From NCBI GenBank assembly GCA_019694955.1, contig JAIBAX010000045.1, positions 1 through 39,638 on the forward strand: a stretch of 39,638 bases of DNA, read 5' to 3'. The notes beneath the pieces were generated by a model that was not told where the DNA came from, made no database searches, and saw only the letters and a list, made by a program, of their open reading frames with translations. This document shows positions 1-8,341 of the stretch, piece by piece. The position numbers were made by a program, and so were the translations under genes. Origin of the DNA: Chitinophagales bacterium. GTDB lineage: Bacteria > Bacteroidota > Bacteroidia > Chitinophagales > JADIYW01. Every line of letters begins with the position of its first letter. The stretch's first letter is position 1.

Positions 1-354
1 GATTTCAAATTCGTTTTTTGTTAACTTTGCAAGTGAGCAATTCATAAGATTATAATTTATTCGTTTTCAATACTAAATTATAACTTTTGAGTTGCTCTTC
101 TTTTTATTTAAAGTTTAAATCAGTTCGGGCATTAAATATTATGAGCCAAAACATTTTATGCCTTTGTGATAGATTTTTTTTAATTGATAAATATATGTAT
201 CACAAAGTTTCTCCAAGAAGGCACTAAGGACACTATGGTGTCGGCATAAGAGCTAGAAATTGTCAATTTTTATTAAGGGTTGTTTTATAACTACTTTTGT
301 GATTACAAGAAAATCGTTCAGTAATTCACACTATTTTTTAAAGGTATTCTAAAA
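1..354. other. Intergenic region holding one copy of a dispersed repeat
   Basis: No gene is visible here. About 195-306 contains a degenerate repeat built around the words GAAGGCACTAAG and GGTGTCGGCA, followed by TACTTTTGTGATTAC (292-306). A related copy with the same order of words lies at 16831-16975, and a shorter relative at 7374-7430. The rest is AT-rich with no hairpin that I would call a terminator. Confidence 0.5.
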
Positions 355-822
355 TCAAAACCCGTAATATTCAAATAAAGCATCCACGTTTTTCGCCGTT
401 TCTGTATCTGCTTGTAAATGATTCTTAAGATTATTTTTTAAAATCTCAGGGCTATCCGTTTCCGGAGAAAACAAACCATACATATCCTCAAATGAAACAT
501 CTTCTATCGCATCCCACGACTCGCTTTCCCCCTCATCAAATAAGTCATAATACAAACCCCATGGAATCCACGAATAATTGGCATTGGTATTTGCATCTAA
601 CATCTCATCTGTATACACATTGCTGCCATAAAAATAACGCAAACATTGCATGGATAGGTCTTCTGCCCAACTTTCAGAGAGCGCCACTAAACCACTTTCC
701 ACTTGTCCTCCATTACCATAACCACCATTTTGATAAATATGCATAATATATGGCTTCCAAAAAGAGTTGCCTACTTTCGCATAATGCCCTGCATGAGAAA
801 ATTCATGAAACAAAGCTTCCAT
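355..822 (-). CDS. C-terminal HExxH metallopeptidase part of a lipoprotein split by an in-frame stop
   Basis: This 155-residue segment carries HEFSHAGHY near its N-terminus, an HExxH zinc-binding motif, and a SESWAE segment about 35 residues later whose glutamate could be the third zinc ligand of a gluzincin-like peptidase. It lies in the same frame as the lipoprotein gene at 847-1899. Only a TAA (847-849) and eight sense codons (823-846, reading QQGVPKYY) separate that gene from the ATG at 822. The natural reading is one protein of about 514 residues with a premature stop, so this piece probably has no real start of its own: the ATG sits inside the peptidase fold, five residues before the motif. 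The substrate is unknown. If the stop is real, the peptidase half is either dead or made only by readthrough or internal initiation. Confidence 0.7.
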   Translation of the reverse strand: MEALFHEFSHAGHYAKVGNSFWKPYIMHIYQNGGYGNGGQVESGLVALSESWAEDLSMQCLRYFYGSNVYTDEMLDANTNANYSWIPWGLYYDLFDEGESESWDAIEDVSFEDMYGLFSPETDSPEILKNNLKNHLQADTETAKNVDALFEYYGF

Positions 823-846
823 ATAATACTTGGGAACACCTTGCTG

Positions 847-1899
847 TTAAGATGCCTGATAGGGAGCATACACATCCGGTAAATGCCCCTTTACAGCATT
901 TGCCAATGTTCCGGCAAGCGACGGCGGTAAATGAAACAGTCCGGTAAGCAATTGCTTAATGCTATTGATGTCCGTAAAACCTATGTTCCGCAACATTGGC
1001 GCAGCAAAACTGCCACCTGTGCCAAAGACATCATCTCCGGAAATCCATACATTCAATTTCTTGGGCGGCAGCAAATAATTCTCTTGCAAAGAAAACTGCC
1101 GATACGCTTGTAATGACAAAAATGTTGTTGCAGCAGTTTGAAGTGTAGCATTTGTATGATTTCCTTCACCGATATTGATTTGAATGCCATTTTCCACTGC
1201 CAAATTTCCGAGTGTTCTGGTATAAGGTGTTAAAAGTTGCGCAATATTGTCGGCATCAAAATTTCTTAACTCATACAACTCATTCTCAAAAGTCAGCAAT
1301 ACTTCCGGCTTATTGGATAATAAATTGGCACGCATTTCATATTCACCATTTTCATTGGTGATTGCTGTCCAAACCTTTGCAAACTGCCGATACCGCACTT
1401 GTACGCCTTTCAGTCCTTTTTGTGTGCCGTCTATTGGATCTTTACAAGTTATCTTACCTGAAAATGATTGTTTTACATTTGAAGATTCATAACCACAAAG
1501 TTCCCAAGCCTTCATCTCCAACGCATGTTCATTTTCTAAAGGAATATACAATTGTTGGATGACCTTAAAAGGGATATGCTGCATATCGAAATTCACCGGA
1601 ATGATTGCATAAAAAATGCCTTTTTGCTTGTTATTCTCTTCGGTAAGGAAAGAAGTTGCAGAAAAATAGATTTGATTATCCAACAAATAATCGCTTTGTA
1701 AATCATCAGAAAGCTGCATTGAAATGTATAAATGATTGGCAATCGGTTCAGCCATTTGCAACGCTTTAGCGGCATTTTCCATTACACCTATTTCATATGG
1801 ATTTTTTTGTTTATGATCATATTTCACTGGAAGAGAAGGCTCTTTTTTACAGCCCAAAATAACAGCCAGTGATAACAGTATTAGCCATGTATTCTTCAT
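847..1899 (-). CDS. Lipoprotein with carboxypeptidase-regulatory-like domain; N-terminal part of a nonsense-interrupted metallopeptidase
   Basis: The protein begins with a lipoprotein signal peptide (MKNTWLILLSLAVILGC, lipobox cysteine at residue 17). Around residues 150-215 a beta-rich segment (GKITCKDPIDGTQKGLKGV followed by TNENGEYEMRANL) resembles the carboxypeptidase-regulatory-like domain common in Bacteroidota surface proteins. The frame ends at TAA 847-849, but without that codon it would continue straight into the HEFSH peptidase segment ending at 355. The full protein would be an outer-membrane-anchored or surface-exposed zinc peptidase of unknown substrate. A -7-like TATATTTG (complement of 1921-1928) lies just upstream, in a region shared with the divergent TonB gene. 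The family is not recognised beyond these domains. Confidence 0.75.
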   Translation of the reverse strand: MKNTWLILLSLAVILGCKKEPSLPVKYDHKQKNPYEIGVMENAAKALQMAEPIANHLYISMQLSDDLQSDYLLDNQIYFSATSFLTEENNKQKGIFYAIIPVNFDMQHIPFKVIQQLYIPLENEHALEMKAWELCGYESSNVKQSFSGKITCKDPIDGTQKGLKGVQVRYRQFAKVWTAITNENGEYEMRANLLSNKPEVLLTFENELYELRNFDADNIAQLLTPYTRTLGNLAVENGIQINIGEGNHTNATLQTAATTFLSLQAYRQFSLQENYLLPPKKLNVWISGDDVFGTGGSFAAPMLRNIGFTDINSIKQLLTGLFHLPPSLAGTLANAVKGHLPDVYAPYQAS

Positions 1900-1920
1900 A
1901 AAATTATGGTTAGATCAACT

Positions 1921-1928
1921 CAAATATA
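1921..1928 (-). promoter_or_regulatory. Putative -7 box (TATATTTG) for the lipoprotein gene
   Basis: The complement of 1921-1928 reads TATATTTG, a full match to the Bacteroidota -7 consensus TAnnTTTG, 22 nt before the ATG at 1899. No clear TTTG -33 element is seen at the expected distance, so confidence is low. Confidence 0.3.
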
Positions 1929-1990
1929 GATAAGTTTTATTGGAATCCACCCGTTTATCTTTCAAATATCCACACGGTGTTAACGTTAAA

Positions 1991-2023
1991 TTTCGTTAAC
2001 CACTGTAGATAATACTATTTTTG
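1991..2023 (+). promoter_or_regulatory. Putative Bacteroidota-type promoter of the TonB gene
   Basis: TATTTTTG at 2016-2023 matches the -7 consensus TAnnTTTG exactly. TTTC at 1991-1994 lies 21 nt upstream, the right spacing for the TTTG -33 element with one mismatch. Transcription would begin near 2030, giving a leader of about 30 nt before the start at 2059. Confidence 0.45.
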
Positions 2024-2058
2024 GCAGTATATTTTCGTTGATTTACATATAAAATGAA

Positions 2059-2967
2059 ATGATTATGAGAAGGTTTGCAATGACATCTGATCCTGAAAAA
2101 CCTATGAAGAAAGATATAAAAGTAAAAAGTGCTATCGGCACACTTACTTTTGTCACCATATTTGCTTTGATATTTTTATTGTTGAAGCTACCACAAATCA
2201 TGCCTAAGGAGGAGGAAAAACCTGTTGTAGTATTAGACTTATCAGAATTTGGTGAAATAGGAGGCAATTTAGATTATGGCAATTCCGAACAAGGACAGGG
2301 TGAAGGCAATAATGGCGACCCATTAGCAGGAGAAAAACCCAATAATACACCTGAACAGTCGGCACAACAACCACAGCCTACAAAATCGCAACCTGTAAAA
2401 TCTTCAGCGCCTAAGATATTGACAAATAATAATGCGGATAATTCGTATGCCATCAAGCAGGCACAAATAAAAGCACAGAAAGAAGCCGAAGCAAAAGCTA
2501 AAGCCGCTGCAGAGTTAAAAGCCAAACAAGATGCCTTTCAAGCAAAGATGAATGCCGGTATAAAACCTGGAAAATCAGGTGTCAGTGGTGGTGGAAACGA
2601 CCCATCTCAAGGCAATAATGGAGGCAATGGTGATTTTGGCAAACCAGACGGACAAATTGGTGGCACTAGTTTAGAACCTGGAAAAGGATCTGGTGATGGA
2701 TTTGGTTATAGTTTAGCCGGAAGGAAATTAATTAAAAAGCCAGTAATTGTTGATGATTCGCAAGAAACAGGCACTATTGCAGTAAAAATTAAAGTTGATA
2801 AATATGGTAACGTGGTTTTTGCAGAGTTTTCTTCAAAAGGGTCGAATACGGCGAGTACTGTATTAAAAAACAAAGCTATTAAGGCGGCCAAGGAAGCAAA
2901 ATTTGATGCTAATGCCAACGCTGCTGAAGAACAATGGGGTACCATAACCATCACATTTAAATTTTAA
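2059..2967 (+). CDS. TonB-like energy transducer
   Basis: The 302-residue protein has the TonB layout. A short cytoplasmic N-terminus precedes one membrane segment at about residues 25-47 (AIGTLTFVTIFALIFLLLKL). A long linker follows, rich in Pro/Gln/Gly and then Lys/Ala (KAQKEAEAKAKAAAELKAKQ). The C-terminal domain of about 80 residues (GTIAVKIKVDKYGNVVFAEF and TITITFKF at the end) matches the TonB C-terminal fold that contacts the TonB box of outer-membrane receptors. The linker is unusually Gly/Asn-rich (SGGGNDPSQGNNGGNGDFG). Its role would be to pass proton-motive force from an ExbB/ExbD complex to TonB-dependent receptors; exbB and exbD are not in the window. The start could be ATG 2059 or the in-frame ATG at 2065 or 2104. 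Confidence 0.82.
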   Translation: MIMRRFAMTSDPEKPMKKDIKVKSAIGTLTFVTIFALIFLLLKLPQIMPKEEEKPVVVLDLSEFGEIGGNLDYGNSEQGQGEGNNGDPLAGEKPNNTPEQSAQQPQPTKSQPVKSSAPKILTNNNADNSYAIKQAQIKAQKEAEAKAKAAAELKAKQDAFQAKMNAGIKPGKSGVSGGGNDPSQGNNGGNGDFGKPDGQIGGTSLEPGKGSGDGFGYSLAGRKLIKKPVIVDDSQETGTIAVKIKVDKYGNVVFAEFSSKGSNTASTVLKNKAIKAAKEAKFDANANAAEEQWGTITITFKF

Positions 2968-2990
2968 TCTTAAAATTTTCTTCAACCCAA

Positions 2991-4256
2991 TTGACATACC
3001 AACAAACCATAGATTATCTCTACAGCCAATTGCCGATGTTTTCTAATATCGGCAAATCTGCGGTAAAAAAAGGTTTGGACAATATTATACAATTATGTGC
3101 CATCTTAGGCAACCCACAGGAAAAGTTCAGGTCTATCCATATCGCCGGAACCAATGGAAAGGGTTCTGTTTCACATATGTTGGCTTCTATTCTCTACGAA
3201 CAAGGCTACAAAACGGGGCTATATACTTCTCCACATTTAATCGATTTTAGAGAAAGAATCAGGATCAATGGCAAAATGGTGTCCAAAAAATGGGTAATAA
3301 ACTTTGTTCAAACGCTGCAACCAGCTATTGAAGCAATACAACCTTCTTTCTTTGAAATCACGGTAGCCATGGCTTTTGCTTATTTTGCCGAAAAAAAAGT
3401 AGCTGTTGCAGTCATAGAAACAGGTCTCGGTGGTCGCCTGGATTCTACCAATATTATCACACCCGTTTTATCGGTTATCACCAATATTTCTCTTGACCAC
3501 AAAGATATGTTGGGAGATACCCTTCAAGCAATCGCCGCAGAAAAGGCCGGAATCATTAAGCGACAAATACCCGTTATAATCGGAAGGAAACAAGCAGAAA
3601 CAACAGAAGTATTTACCCAAACTGCTAAATCTTGTAACAGTCCATTATTTTTTTCTGAGGATATGATAGAAGAAAAAAGTATTTCGCGGCGCAAAAATTT
3701 ACTCGTTTGTAAATATAATATGCCAAAAATAAGGATTTCTTCGCCTTTATTGGCTGTATATCAACAAGAAAATATAAAAACGGTTGTATCGGCGGTCAAT
3801 CTCCTACCCTTTCCAATAGATACCGATTCCATAAAAAATGGGATTAAGCATGTTATCGACCATACCGGATTAATGGCGCGGTGGCAAATCATTGGAACAT
3901 CACCCAACATTATCGCAGATGTAGGGCATAATGAAGATGGCATTTTACACGTTATGGAACAATTGAAGCAAGAAAAGTATCGTCAGTTGCATATCATCTT
4001 CGGTGCAGTAAAAGACAAAGATGTTCCGGCTGTACTCAAATTATTGCCTTCTGATGCCAAGTATTATTTAACTGAAGCAGATATACCCAGAAAATTACCC
4101 GTTGCCCAATTATCTGAAATGGCTAAGTCCCTCCAACTAAATTTTAAAATTTTTTCCACACCGAAAAAGGCACTAAAATCTGCAAAATCACATGCAAACA
4201 AGAAAGATTTAATCCTCTGTGTTGGTAGCTTTTTTATTGTCAAAGATATAATTTGA
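2991..4256 (+). CDS. folC: Bifunctional folylpolyglutamate synthase/dihydrofolate synthase
   Basis: This enzyme adds glutamate to dihydropteroate (making dihydrofolate) and to folates, using ATP in the cytoplasm. The 421-residue length is normal for FolC. The N-terminal motif YLYSQLPMF, the Mur-ligase P-loop GTNGKGS (residues 53-59), the YTSPHL segment, the ETGLGGRLDSTN motif, SLDHKDMLGDT and EKAGIIK are all in place, as are the C-terminal ligase motifs DVGHNEDG and FGAVKDKD. The start is TTG 2991, chosen because no ATG lies upstream within the family's usual N-terminus and translation from here gives the expected beginning. The gene follows the TonB gene by 23 nt. Its stop overlaps a TTG that could start the next frame, but I prefer a later ATG for that gene. 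Confidence 0.93.
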   Translation: MTYQQTIDYLYSQLPMFSNIGKSAVKKGLDNIIQLCAILGNPQEKFRSIHIAGTNGKGSVSHMLASILYEQGYKTGLYTSPHLIDFRERIRINGKMVSKKWVINFVQTLQPAIEAIQPSFFEITVAMAFAYFAEKKVAVAVIETGLGGRLDSTNIITPVLSVITNISLDHKDMLGDTLQAIAAEKAGIIKRQIPVIIGRKQAETTEVFTQTAKSCNSPLFFSEDMIEEKSISRRKNLLVCKYNMPKIRISSPLLAVYQQENIKTVVSAVNLLPFPIDTDSIKNGIKHVIDHTGLMARWQIIGTSPNIIADVGHNEDGILHVMEQLKQEKYRQLHIIFGAVKDKDVPAVLKLLPSDAKYYLTEADIPRKLPVAQLSEMAKSLQLNFKIFSTPKKALKSAKSHANKKDLILCVGSFFIVKDII

Positions 4257-4268
4257 TTTTATTTGACT

Positions 4269-4276
4269 TATATTTG
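4269..4276 (+). promoter_or_regulatory. Putative -7 box (TATATTTG) for the SLC13 permease gene
   Basis: TATATTTG matches TAnnTTTG exactly and would start transcription near 4283. This favours the ATG at 4319 over the TTG at 4253 as the permease start, since the TTG would lie upstream of the transcript. No clear -33 element is visible. Confidence 0.3.
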
Positions 4277-4318
4277 TATTGTTCTCAATATCAATTACTC
4301 TACCAAATATATAGGAAT

Positions 4319-6112
4319 ATGGATATATTGAATATTAGTATGCAAGCACAGGAAATAATTGTTATTCTAGTGACAATATTTATCATTATTTCTTTATATC
4401 TAGAGAAATTTCCTCCTGCACTTACCTTTTTTATGGGCGTTGCTTTTCTTTTGTTGGTAGGAATTTTAAAACCAGAGGAAGCTTTAAAGGGTTTTGGCAA
4501 TGATCAGATTATGACCATTATGCTGTTACTAGTGGTGTGCGGTATACTCAATAAAAGTGCACTTCCAGAGCAATTCTTTCAAAAAGTATTTGGAAATGTT
4601 AGCAATCTTGGGAGTTTTATGTGGCGGATGATGTTAGGTGTGGGTATCTTATCAGCATTTGTAAATAACACACCCATCGTAGCATTTTTAATTCCCTTTG
4701 TGTATAGTTGGTCTAAGAGCAATAATATAGCGCCTTCTAAGTTGATGATTCCGCTTTCCTACGCCACCGTTTTGGGTGGAACCGTTACACTAATAGGCAC
4801 CTCTACCAATTTAGTGGTAAATGGCTTAACAGTAGATGCAGGTTATAAGGAATTAAAAATGTTTGATTTCACAGTTGTTGGTAGCATACAGGCTATTCTA
4901 GGCATTGCGTATATGTATTTTTTCAGGAATAGAATATTGCCAAATAGAGCGGATCCCTTAGATACGTTTAAGAAATCACCCAGAAGTTTTTTGGTAGAAG
5001 GCAGAATAAAATCCGGCTCCAAATTAATGAATAAGTCAGTAGAATCTGCAAATCTAAGGCATTTGAAAAATTTCTTTTTAGTAGAAATAATTAGGAACAA
5101 TGAAACCATTAGCCCGGTTTCTCCTAAAGAAATCCTTCTAGAAGGTGATATTTTAATTTTTGCCGGTGATGTGAAGTATATTTCTGATTTGGTGAGCGAT
5201 CAAAAAGAGTTACATTTTCCAAAAACATTGAATATTAAAGCCCAAAACGCCACACAACTTATCGAAACGATGCTGCTCCCACAATCATCATTAATAGGAC
5301 AAACCATTAAAGAGTGCGACTTCCGGGGAAAATTTGATGCTGCGGTTGTTGCCATTCACAGGCGTGGGGAGCAGATAACCGGAAAACTTGGGGATGTTTT
5401 ATTAAAACAAGGAGATGTGTTATTGCTTTTTACCGGAGATGATTTTGAGACCAGAACAGAAAATAGTGAGGATTTTTTCACCATCAATAAAATAGAGAAA
5501 GAAGAAAGCCTTCCTGTGGGTAAATCGTGGATGGTTTTGATAGGATTCGCTTGTTGTATCGTTCTTTCTGCTCTATCGATTGTCAACTTGTTCCAAGGAC
5601 TCTTAATCTTATTGGCAGTGATTATTTTTACCAAAACGATAAGCTTTAGAGAAATGCACAATTTAGTAGACTATAATTTGTTCATTTTAGCGGCATTGGC
5701 GTTGGCACTTGGAGATGCACTTACAAAGACGGGTGCGGCTACCCATATAGCAAATGGTATTTTATCGGTAGTGGGTCAATGGGGTGCGGTGGGTGCATTA
5801 GCTGCTATTTACTTGATTACCATGTTGATAACAGAGATTATGACCAATGTCGCCGCAGCTACATTGGCATTCCCCTTAGGTATATCCATGGCGAATTCCT
5901 TAGGAATAAGCGATCCGAAGCCCTTTATCTTGGCCATTGCCTTTGCTGCATCTGCATGCTTCCTCACCCCTGTTGGTTACCAAACGAACCTCATGGTATA
6001 TGGTCCGGGTGGTTATAAGTTTTCAGATTATTTTCGCGTTGGTTTACCCTTAAGCCTTTTATGTATGGGCGTTTGTGTGATAGGTTTATCCATCATTTAT
6101 AATTTAATTTAA
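4319..6112 (+). CDS. SLC13 (DASS)-family permease with two central TrkA-C domains
   Basis: This is an inner-membrane ion-coupled anion transporter. The sequence has two halves of hydrophobic segments around a soluble centre. The first half carries AFVNNTPIVAF and GTSTNLVVNG; the second carries ITEIMTNVAAATLAFPLG and TPVGYQTNLMVYGPGGY. These are the paired TN-containing hairpin motifs of the DASS fold. The centre holds two TrkA-C/RCK-C domains (from about VEGRIKSGSKLM to FAGDVKYI, and from SSLIGQTIKECDF to LLLFTGDDF). This arrangement is widespread in bacteria and is often annotated as a sodium:sulfate or dicarboxylate symporter; the real substrate cannot be told from sequence. The start at ATG 4319 drops 22 residues relative to the TTG at 4253 that overlaps folC; ATG 4340 is also possible. 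A sulfotransferase follows 34 nt downstream, which would suit sulfate transport, but this is only suggestive. Confidence 0.85.
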   Translation: MDILNISMQAQEIIVILVTIFIIISLYLEKFPPALTFFMGVAFLLLVGILKPEEALKGFGNDQIMTIMLLLVVCGILNKSALPEQFFQKVFGNVSNLGSFMWRMMLGVGILSAFVNNTPIVAFLIPFVYSWSKSNNIAPSKLMIPLSYATVLGGTVTLIGTSTNLVVNGLTVDAGYKELKMFDFTVVGSIQAILGIAYMYFFRNRILPNRADPLDTFKKSPRSFLVEGRIKSGSKLMNKSVESANLRHLKNFFLVEIIRNNETISPVSPKEILLEGDILIFAGDVKYISDLVSDQKELHFPKTLNIKAQNATQLIETMLLPQSSLIGQTIKECDFRGKFDAAVVAIHRRGEQITGKLGDVLLKQGDVLLLFTGDDFETRTENSEDFFTINKIEKEESLPVGKSWMVLIGFACCIVLSALSIVNLFQGLLILLAVIIFTKTISFREMHNLVDYNLFILAALALALGDALTKTGAATHIANGILSVVGQWGAVGALAAIYLITMLITEIMTNVAAATLAFPLGISMANSLGISDPKPFILAIAFAASACFLTPVGYQTNLMVYGPGGYKFSDYFRVGLPLSLLCMGVCVIGLSIIYNLI

Positions 6113-6117
6113 ATTAG

Positions 6118-6125
6118 TACTTTTG
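6118..6125 (+). promoter_or_regulatory. Putative -7 box (TACTTTTG) for the sulfotransferase gene
   Basis: TACTTTTG is a perfect TAnnTTTG match just after the permease stop codon. It would start transcription near 6132, about 15 nt before the ATG at 6147. A -33 TTTG is not clear. Confidence 0.35.
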
Positions 6126-6146
6126 TAAAACAATAATAAAGGATAA

Positions 6147-7301
6147 ATGGCCATTTTTCATCCCAGCATTTTCTACCTTCATATCCGAACTTTTGGAATG
6201 CTCATTTATTTAATGTGTTTCAAGCATTTTAGTGTAAAAAGATGTCTCTTCATGCTTATGTTTTTGACATTGTATTTATTTATGGCGGCGATTGTCATAG
6301 TCACAAGATTATTAGATGAAGTGCTTTTCCCATCGTATAGAAAAGTAGAAATTCAAAAACCGGTTTTTATCATTGCCAATCCAAGAAGCGGCACCACCTA
6401 TTTACATAGATTATTTTGTTTAGATGGTGAAAAGTATAATTATACGTTGCTATACCATACAATTTTTCCATCCATCACACTATTTAAAATCGTTGATTTT
6501 TTTGGATGGATAGATAGGAGAATTGGTAGACCAATGCGCAAGTTCTTTGATTATATGGATTCCGTATTTTTCAAAGGGTGGGAAAATATTCATCCCATGG
6601 GTTTTAATAAATCCGAAGAAGACGAGGGTACTTATATTTTTACAATGATTACTGCAGGGATATTTCTATTATGCCCTTACCTAGATGAGATACCTTGGGT
6701 AAAATTTCCGGATAAAATGTCTGAAAGGGCACGTTATTCATTGATGGAATTTTATAAAAGCACCCTTCAAAGAGTTGCTTACGCACAAGGGCATCAAAAG
6801 ATATTTCTTTCTAAAAATGTTATGTCCACAGGGCGTCTCGAATCTCTTTTAGAATATTTCCCCAGTGCGCGTATTGTGTATATTGTAAGAAACCCATATA
6901 ATTCTGTTCCTTCCTTTATAAGTATGTTTTCCTCTTCATGGAGAGGCCATAGCAAAGATATCCCGGAAAATTCTCCACACCACCGTGCTTGGGGAAAATT
7001 AGGCATGGATTATTATGATTATTTCCACGAAAAAATCAAACGCTTAGATGAGCAACAAACCATTACATTGAAATATGATGACCTGGTACAACATCCGGTT
7101 GAAACTGTATTGAGTGTTTATAATAAATTTAATTTAGGTATTTCAGATGCATTTGTAGATCGGTTAAAGAAAGAAACATCCAAACAGAAATCCTACCGAA
7201 GTGACCACGAATATTCCCTCGAACAATATGGTATGAGCAAAGAAGAGGTATTATCCCAAATAGAATGGGTTTTTGATAAATATGGTTTTAGCAAAAATTA
7301 G
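6147..7301 (+). CDS. Sulfotransferase family protein (membrane-anchored)
   Basis: The 384-residue protein has a PAPS-binding P-loop-like motif ANPRSGTTYLHRLF (residues about 77-90) and the 3'-phosphate-binding motif RIVYIVRNPYNSVPSF (about 242-257). Together these define sulfotransferases of the PF13469 type, which move sulfate from PAPS to a hydroxyl or amine acceptor. Hydrophobic stretches at about residues 14-25 and 34-53 suggest membrane attachment, unusual for soluble sulfotransferases but seen in bacterial members of this group. The acceptor is unknown; a lipid or glycan is plausible. It follows the SLC13 permease by 34 nt and may have its own promoter. The next gene is convergent. Confidence 0.85.
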   Translation: MAIFHPSIFYLHIRTFGMLIYLMCFKHFSVKRCLFMLMFLTLYLFMAAIVIVTRLLDEVLFPSYRKVEIQKPVFIIANPRSGTTYLHRLFCLDGEKYNYTLLYHTIFPSITLFKIVDFFGWIDRRIGRPMRKFFDYMDSVFFKGWENIHPMGFNKSEEDEGTYIFTMITAGIFLLCPYLDEIPWVKFPDKMSERARYSLMEFYKSTLQRVAYAQGHQKIFLSKNVMSTGRLESLLEYFPSARIVYIVRNPYNSVPSFISMFSSSWRGHSKDIPENSPHHRAWGKLGMDYYDYFHEKIKRLDEQQTITLKYDDLVQHPVETVLSVYNKFNLGISDAFVDRLKKETSKQKSYRSDHEYSLEQYGMSKEEVLSQIEWVFDKYGFSKN

Positions 7302-7373
7302 TTTCGGTTGCCAGCCCAAAGGAGTCTTTGTGTTTCTTGGAGGGTCTTAGTGGTGCAGTGTTTAACATGATTG

Positions 7374-7430
7374 TTGTATCACAAGGATTCACTAGGGAGG
7401 CACTGAGTTCTCAAAGTGTCATTACGAGAA
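7374..7430. repeat. Degenerate dispersed repeat between convergent genes
   Basis: The words TTGTATCACAAGGATTCACT and GGAGGCACTGAG echo the repeat copies at about 195-246 and 16831-16885. The copy is short and diverged. The surrounding convergent intergenic space (7302-7489) holds nothing else I can name. Confidence 0.4.
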
Positions 7431-7489
7431 GGATTTTATCAATGGATCTTTTTTATAATTACTTGGTCCTGAATCGTTCCTGCGTTATT

Positions 7490-8341
7490 TTAATACTTTA
7501 CCAAATTAGACAATTTAATTGTACGTTTCATCGGATTAAAGGGTGCCTGAACGATGGAATTATTTTTGTCTAATAAAGTCAACTCAATGGTATTATCGCC
7601 TTCTTTCATGCCTTCAATAAAAAAAGGTGTCCATTGTTCTAATAAGAAATCTACACCATTTATGCTTGCTTTTACCTTATAACCTTTTCTGCTGAGGTCG
7701 CAATTCACTAGATAAAAATCCAATAAGACATATTTTGTATCTGCTCCTTTATATTCTCCTTTGGGGCGACTGTAGAACAACATCGGTTTTGAAAGGTCAT
7801 AAGGTTTCGCTACATCATTTACACCTACCGAAAATTGTGTAATTTGATAAGCGGTTTTATTTTTTATGCTTTCATGATAACTTCTGCTCAAAAAAGAAAG
7901 GGAAAGATATTGACCGTCTTTTAAGGTCTTTTTAAAGCCCCCTTCGTAATGCGCCGTGTAAGGCTCGTTATTTAGGATATGGTGTATATGTTGCCCTTGG
8001 GGAGAATTGGCGCATAATTTCTCACCGGCATCCGTTGTAGGAATACCTAAAGAATAGTTTTTGATAGAAAAATTAAAATCCACCATAGTATCACTCCATG
8101 ACAGGTTAGTTGGCGAGTTTTGTACCAAAATGGCATCATCAAACCCTGGCGACACCACTTCTGTCAATTTAATGCCATCCTTTTCAAGAACCACCAATGG
8201 ACTTGCAACTGGCAAGGTGGTTTGAGACAGTGATTTAGATTCTTTGCACCTTGCAAAAAAAACCAAGGAAGCAAATATTTCTAATAAAAACACCACAATA
8301 ATATAACGCCACCGCTTATTTGACCGAACCATATCTTTCAT
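7490..8341 (-). CDS. Hypothetical exported or membrane-anchored protein
   Basis: A basic N-terminus (SNKRW) precedes one hydrophobic segment (YIIVVFLLEIFASLVFFARC, residues about 13-32) that ends in a cysteine; the cysteine could be lipidated, though the lipobox is atypical. The rest is a soluble, beta-rich domain exported from the cytoplasm. It contains SPQGQHIHHILNNEPY, whose HIHHI pattern resembles the DUF4399-like segments of Bacteroidota proteins sometimes annotated as phosphopeptide-binding. A paired beta unit near the end (KASINGVDFLLEQWTPFFI then EGDNTIELTLLD) resembles a carbohydrate- or ligand-binding fold. The function is not known. The start codon overlaps the flippase stop by 4 nt, so the two genes are translationally coupled. 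Confidence 0.7.
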   Translation of the reverse strand: MKDMVRSNKRWRYIIVVFLLEIFASLVFFARCKESKSLSQTTLPVASPLVVLEKDGIKLTEVVSPGFDDAILVQNSPTNLSWSDTMVDFNFSIKNYSLGIPTTDAGEKLCANSPQGQHIHHILNNEPYTAHYEGGFKKTLKDGQYLSLSFLSRSYHESIKNKTAYQITQFSVGVNDVAKPYDLSKPMLFYSRPKGEYKGADTKYVLLDFYLVNCDLSRKGYKVKASINGVDFLLEQWTPFFIEGMKEGDNTIELTLLDKNNSIVQAPFNPMKRTIKLSNLVKY

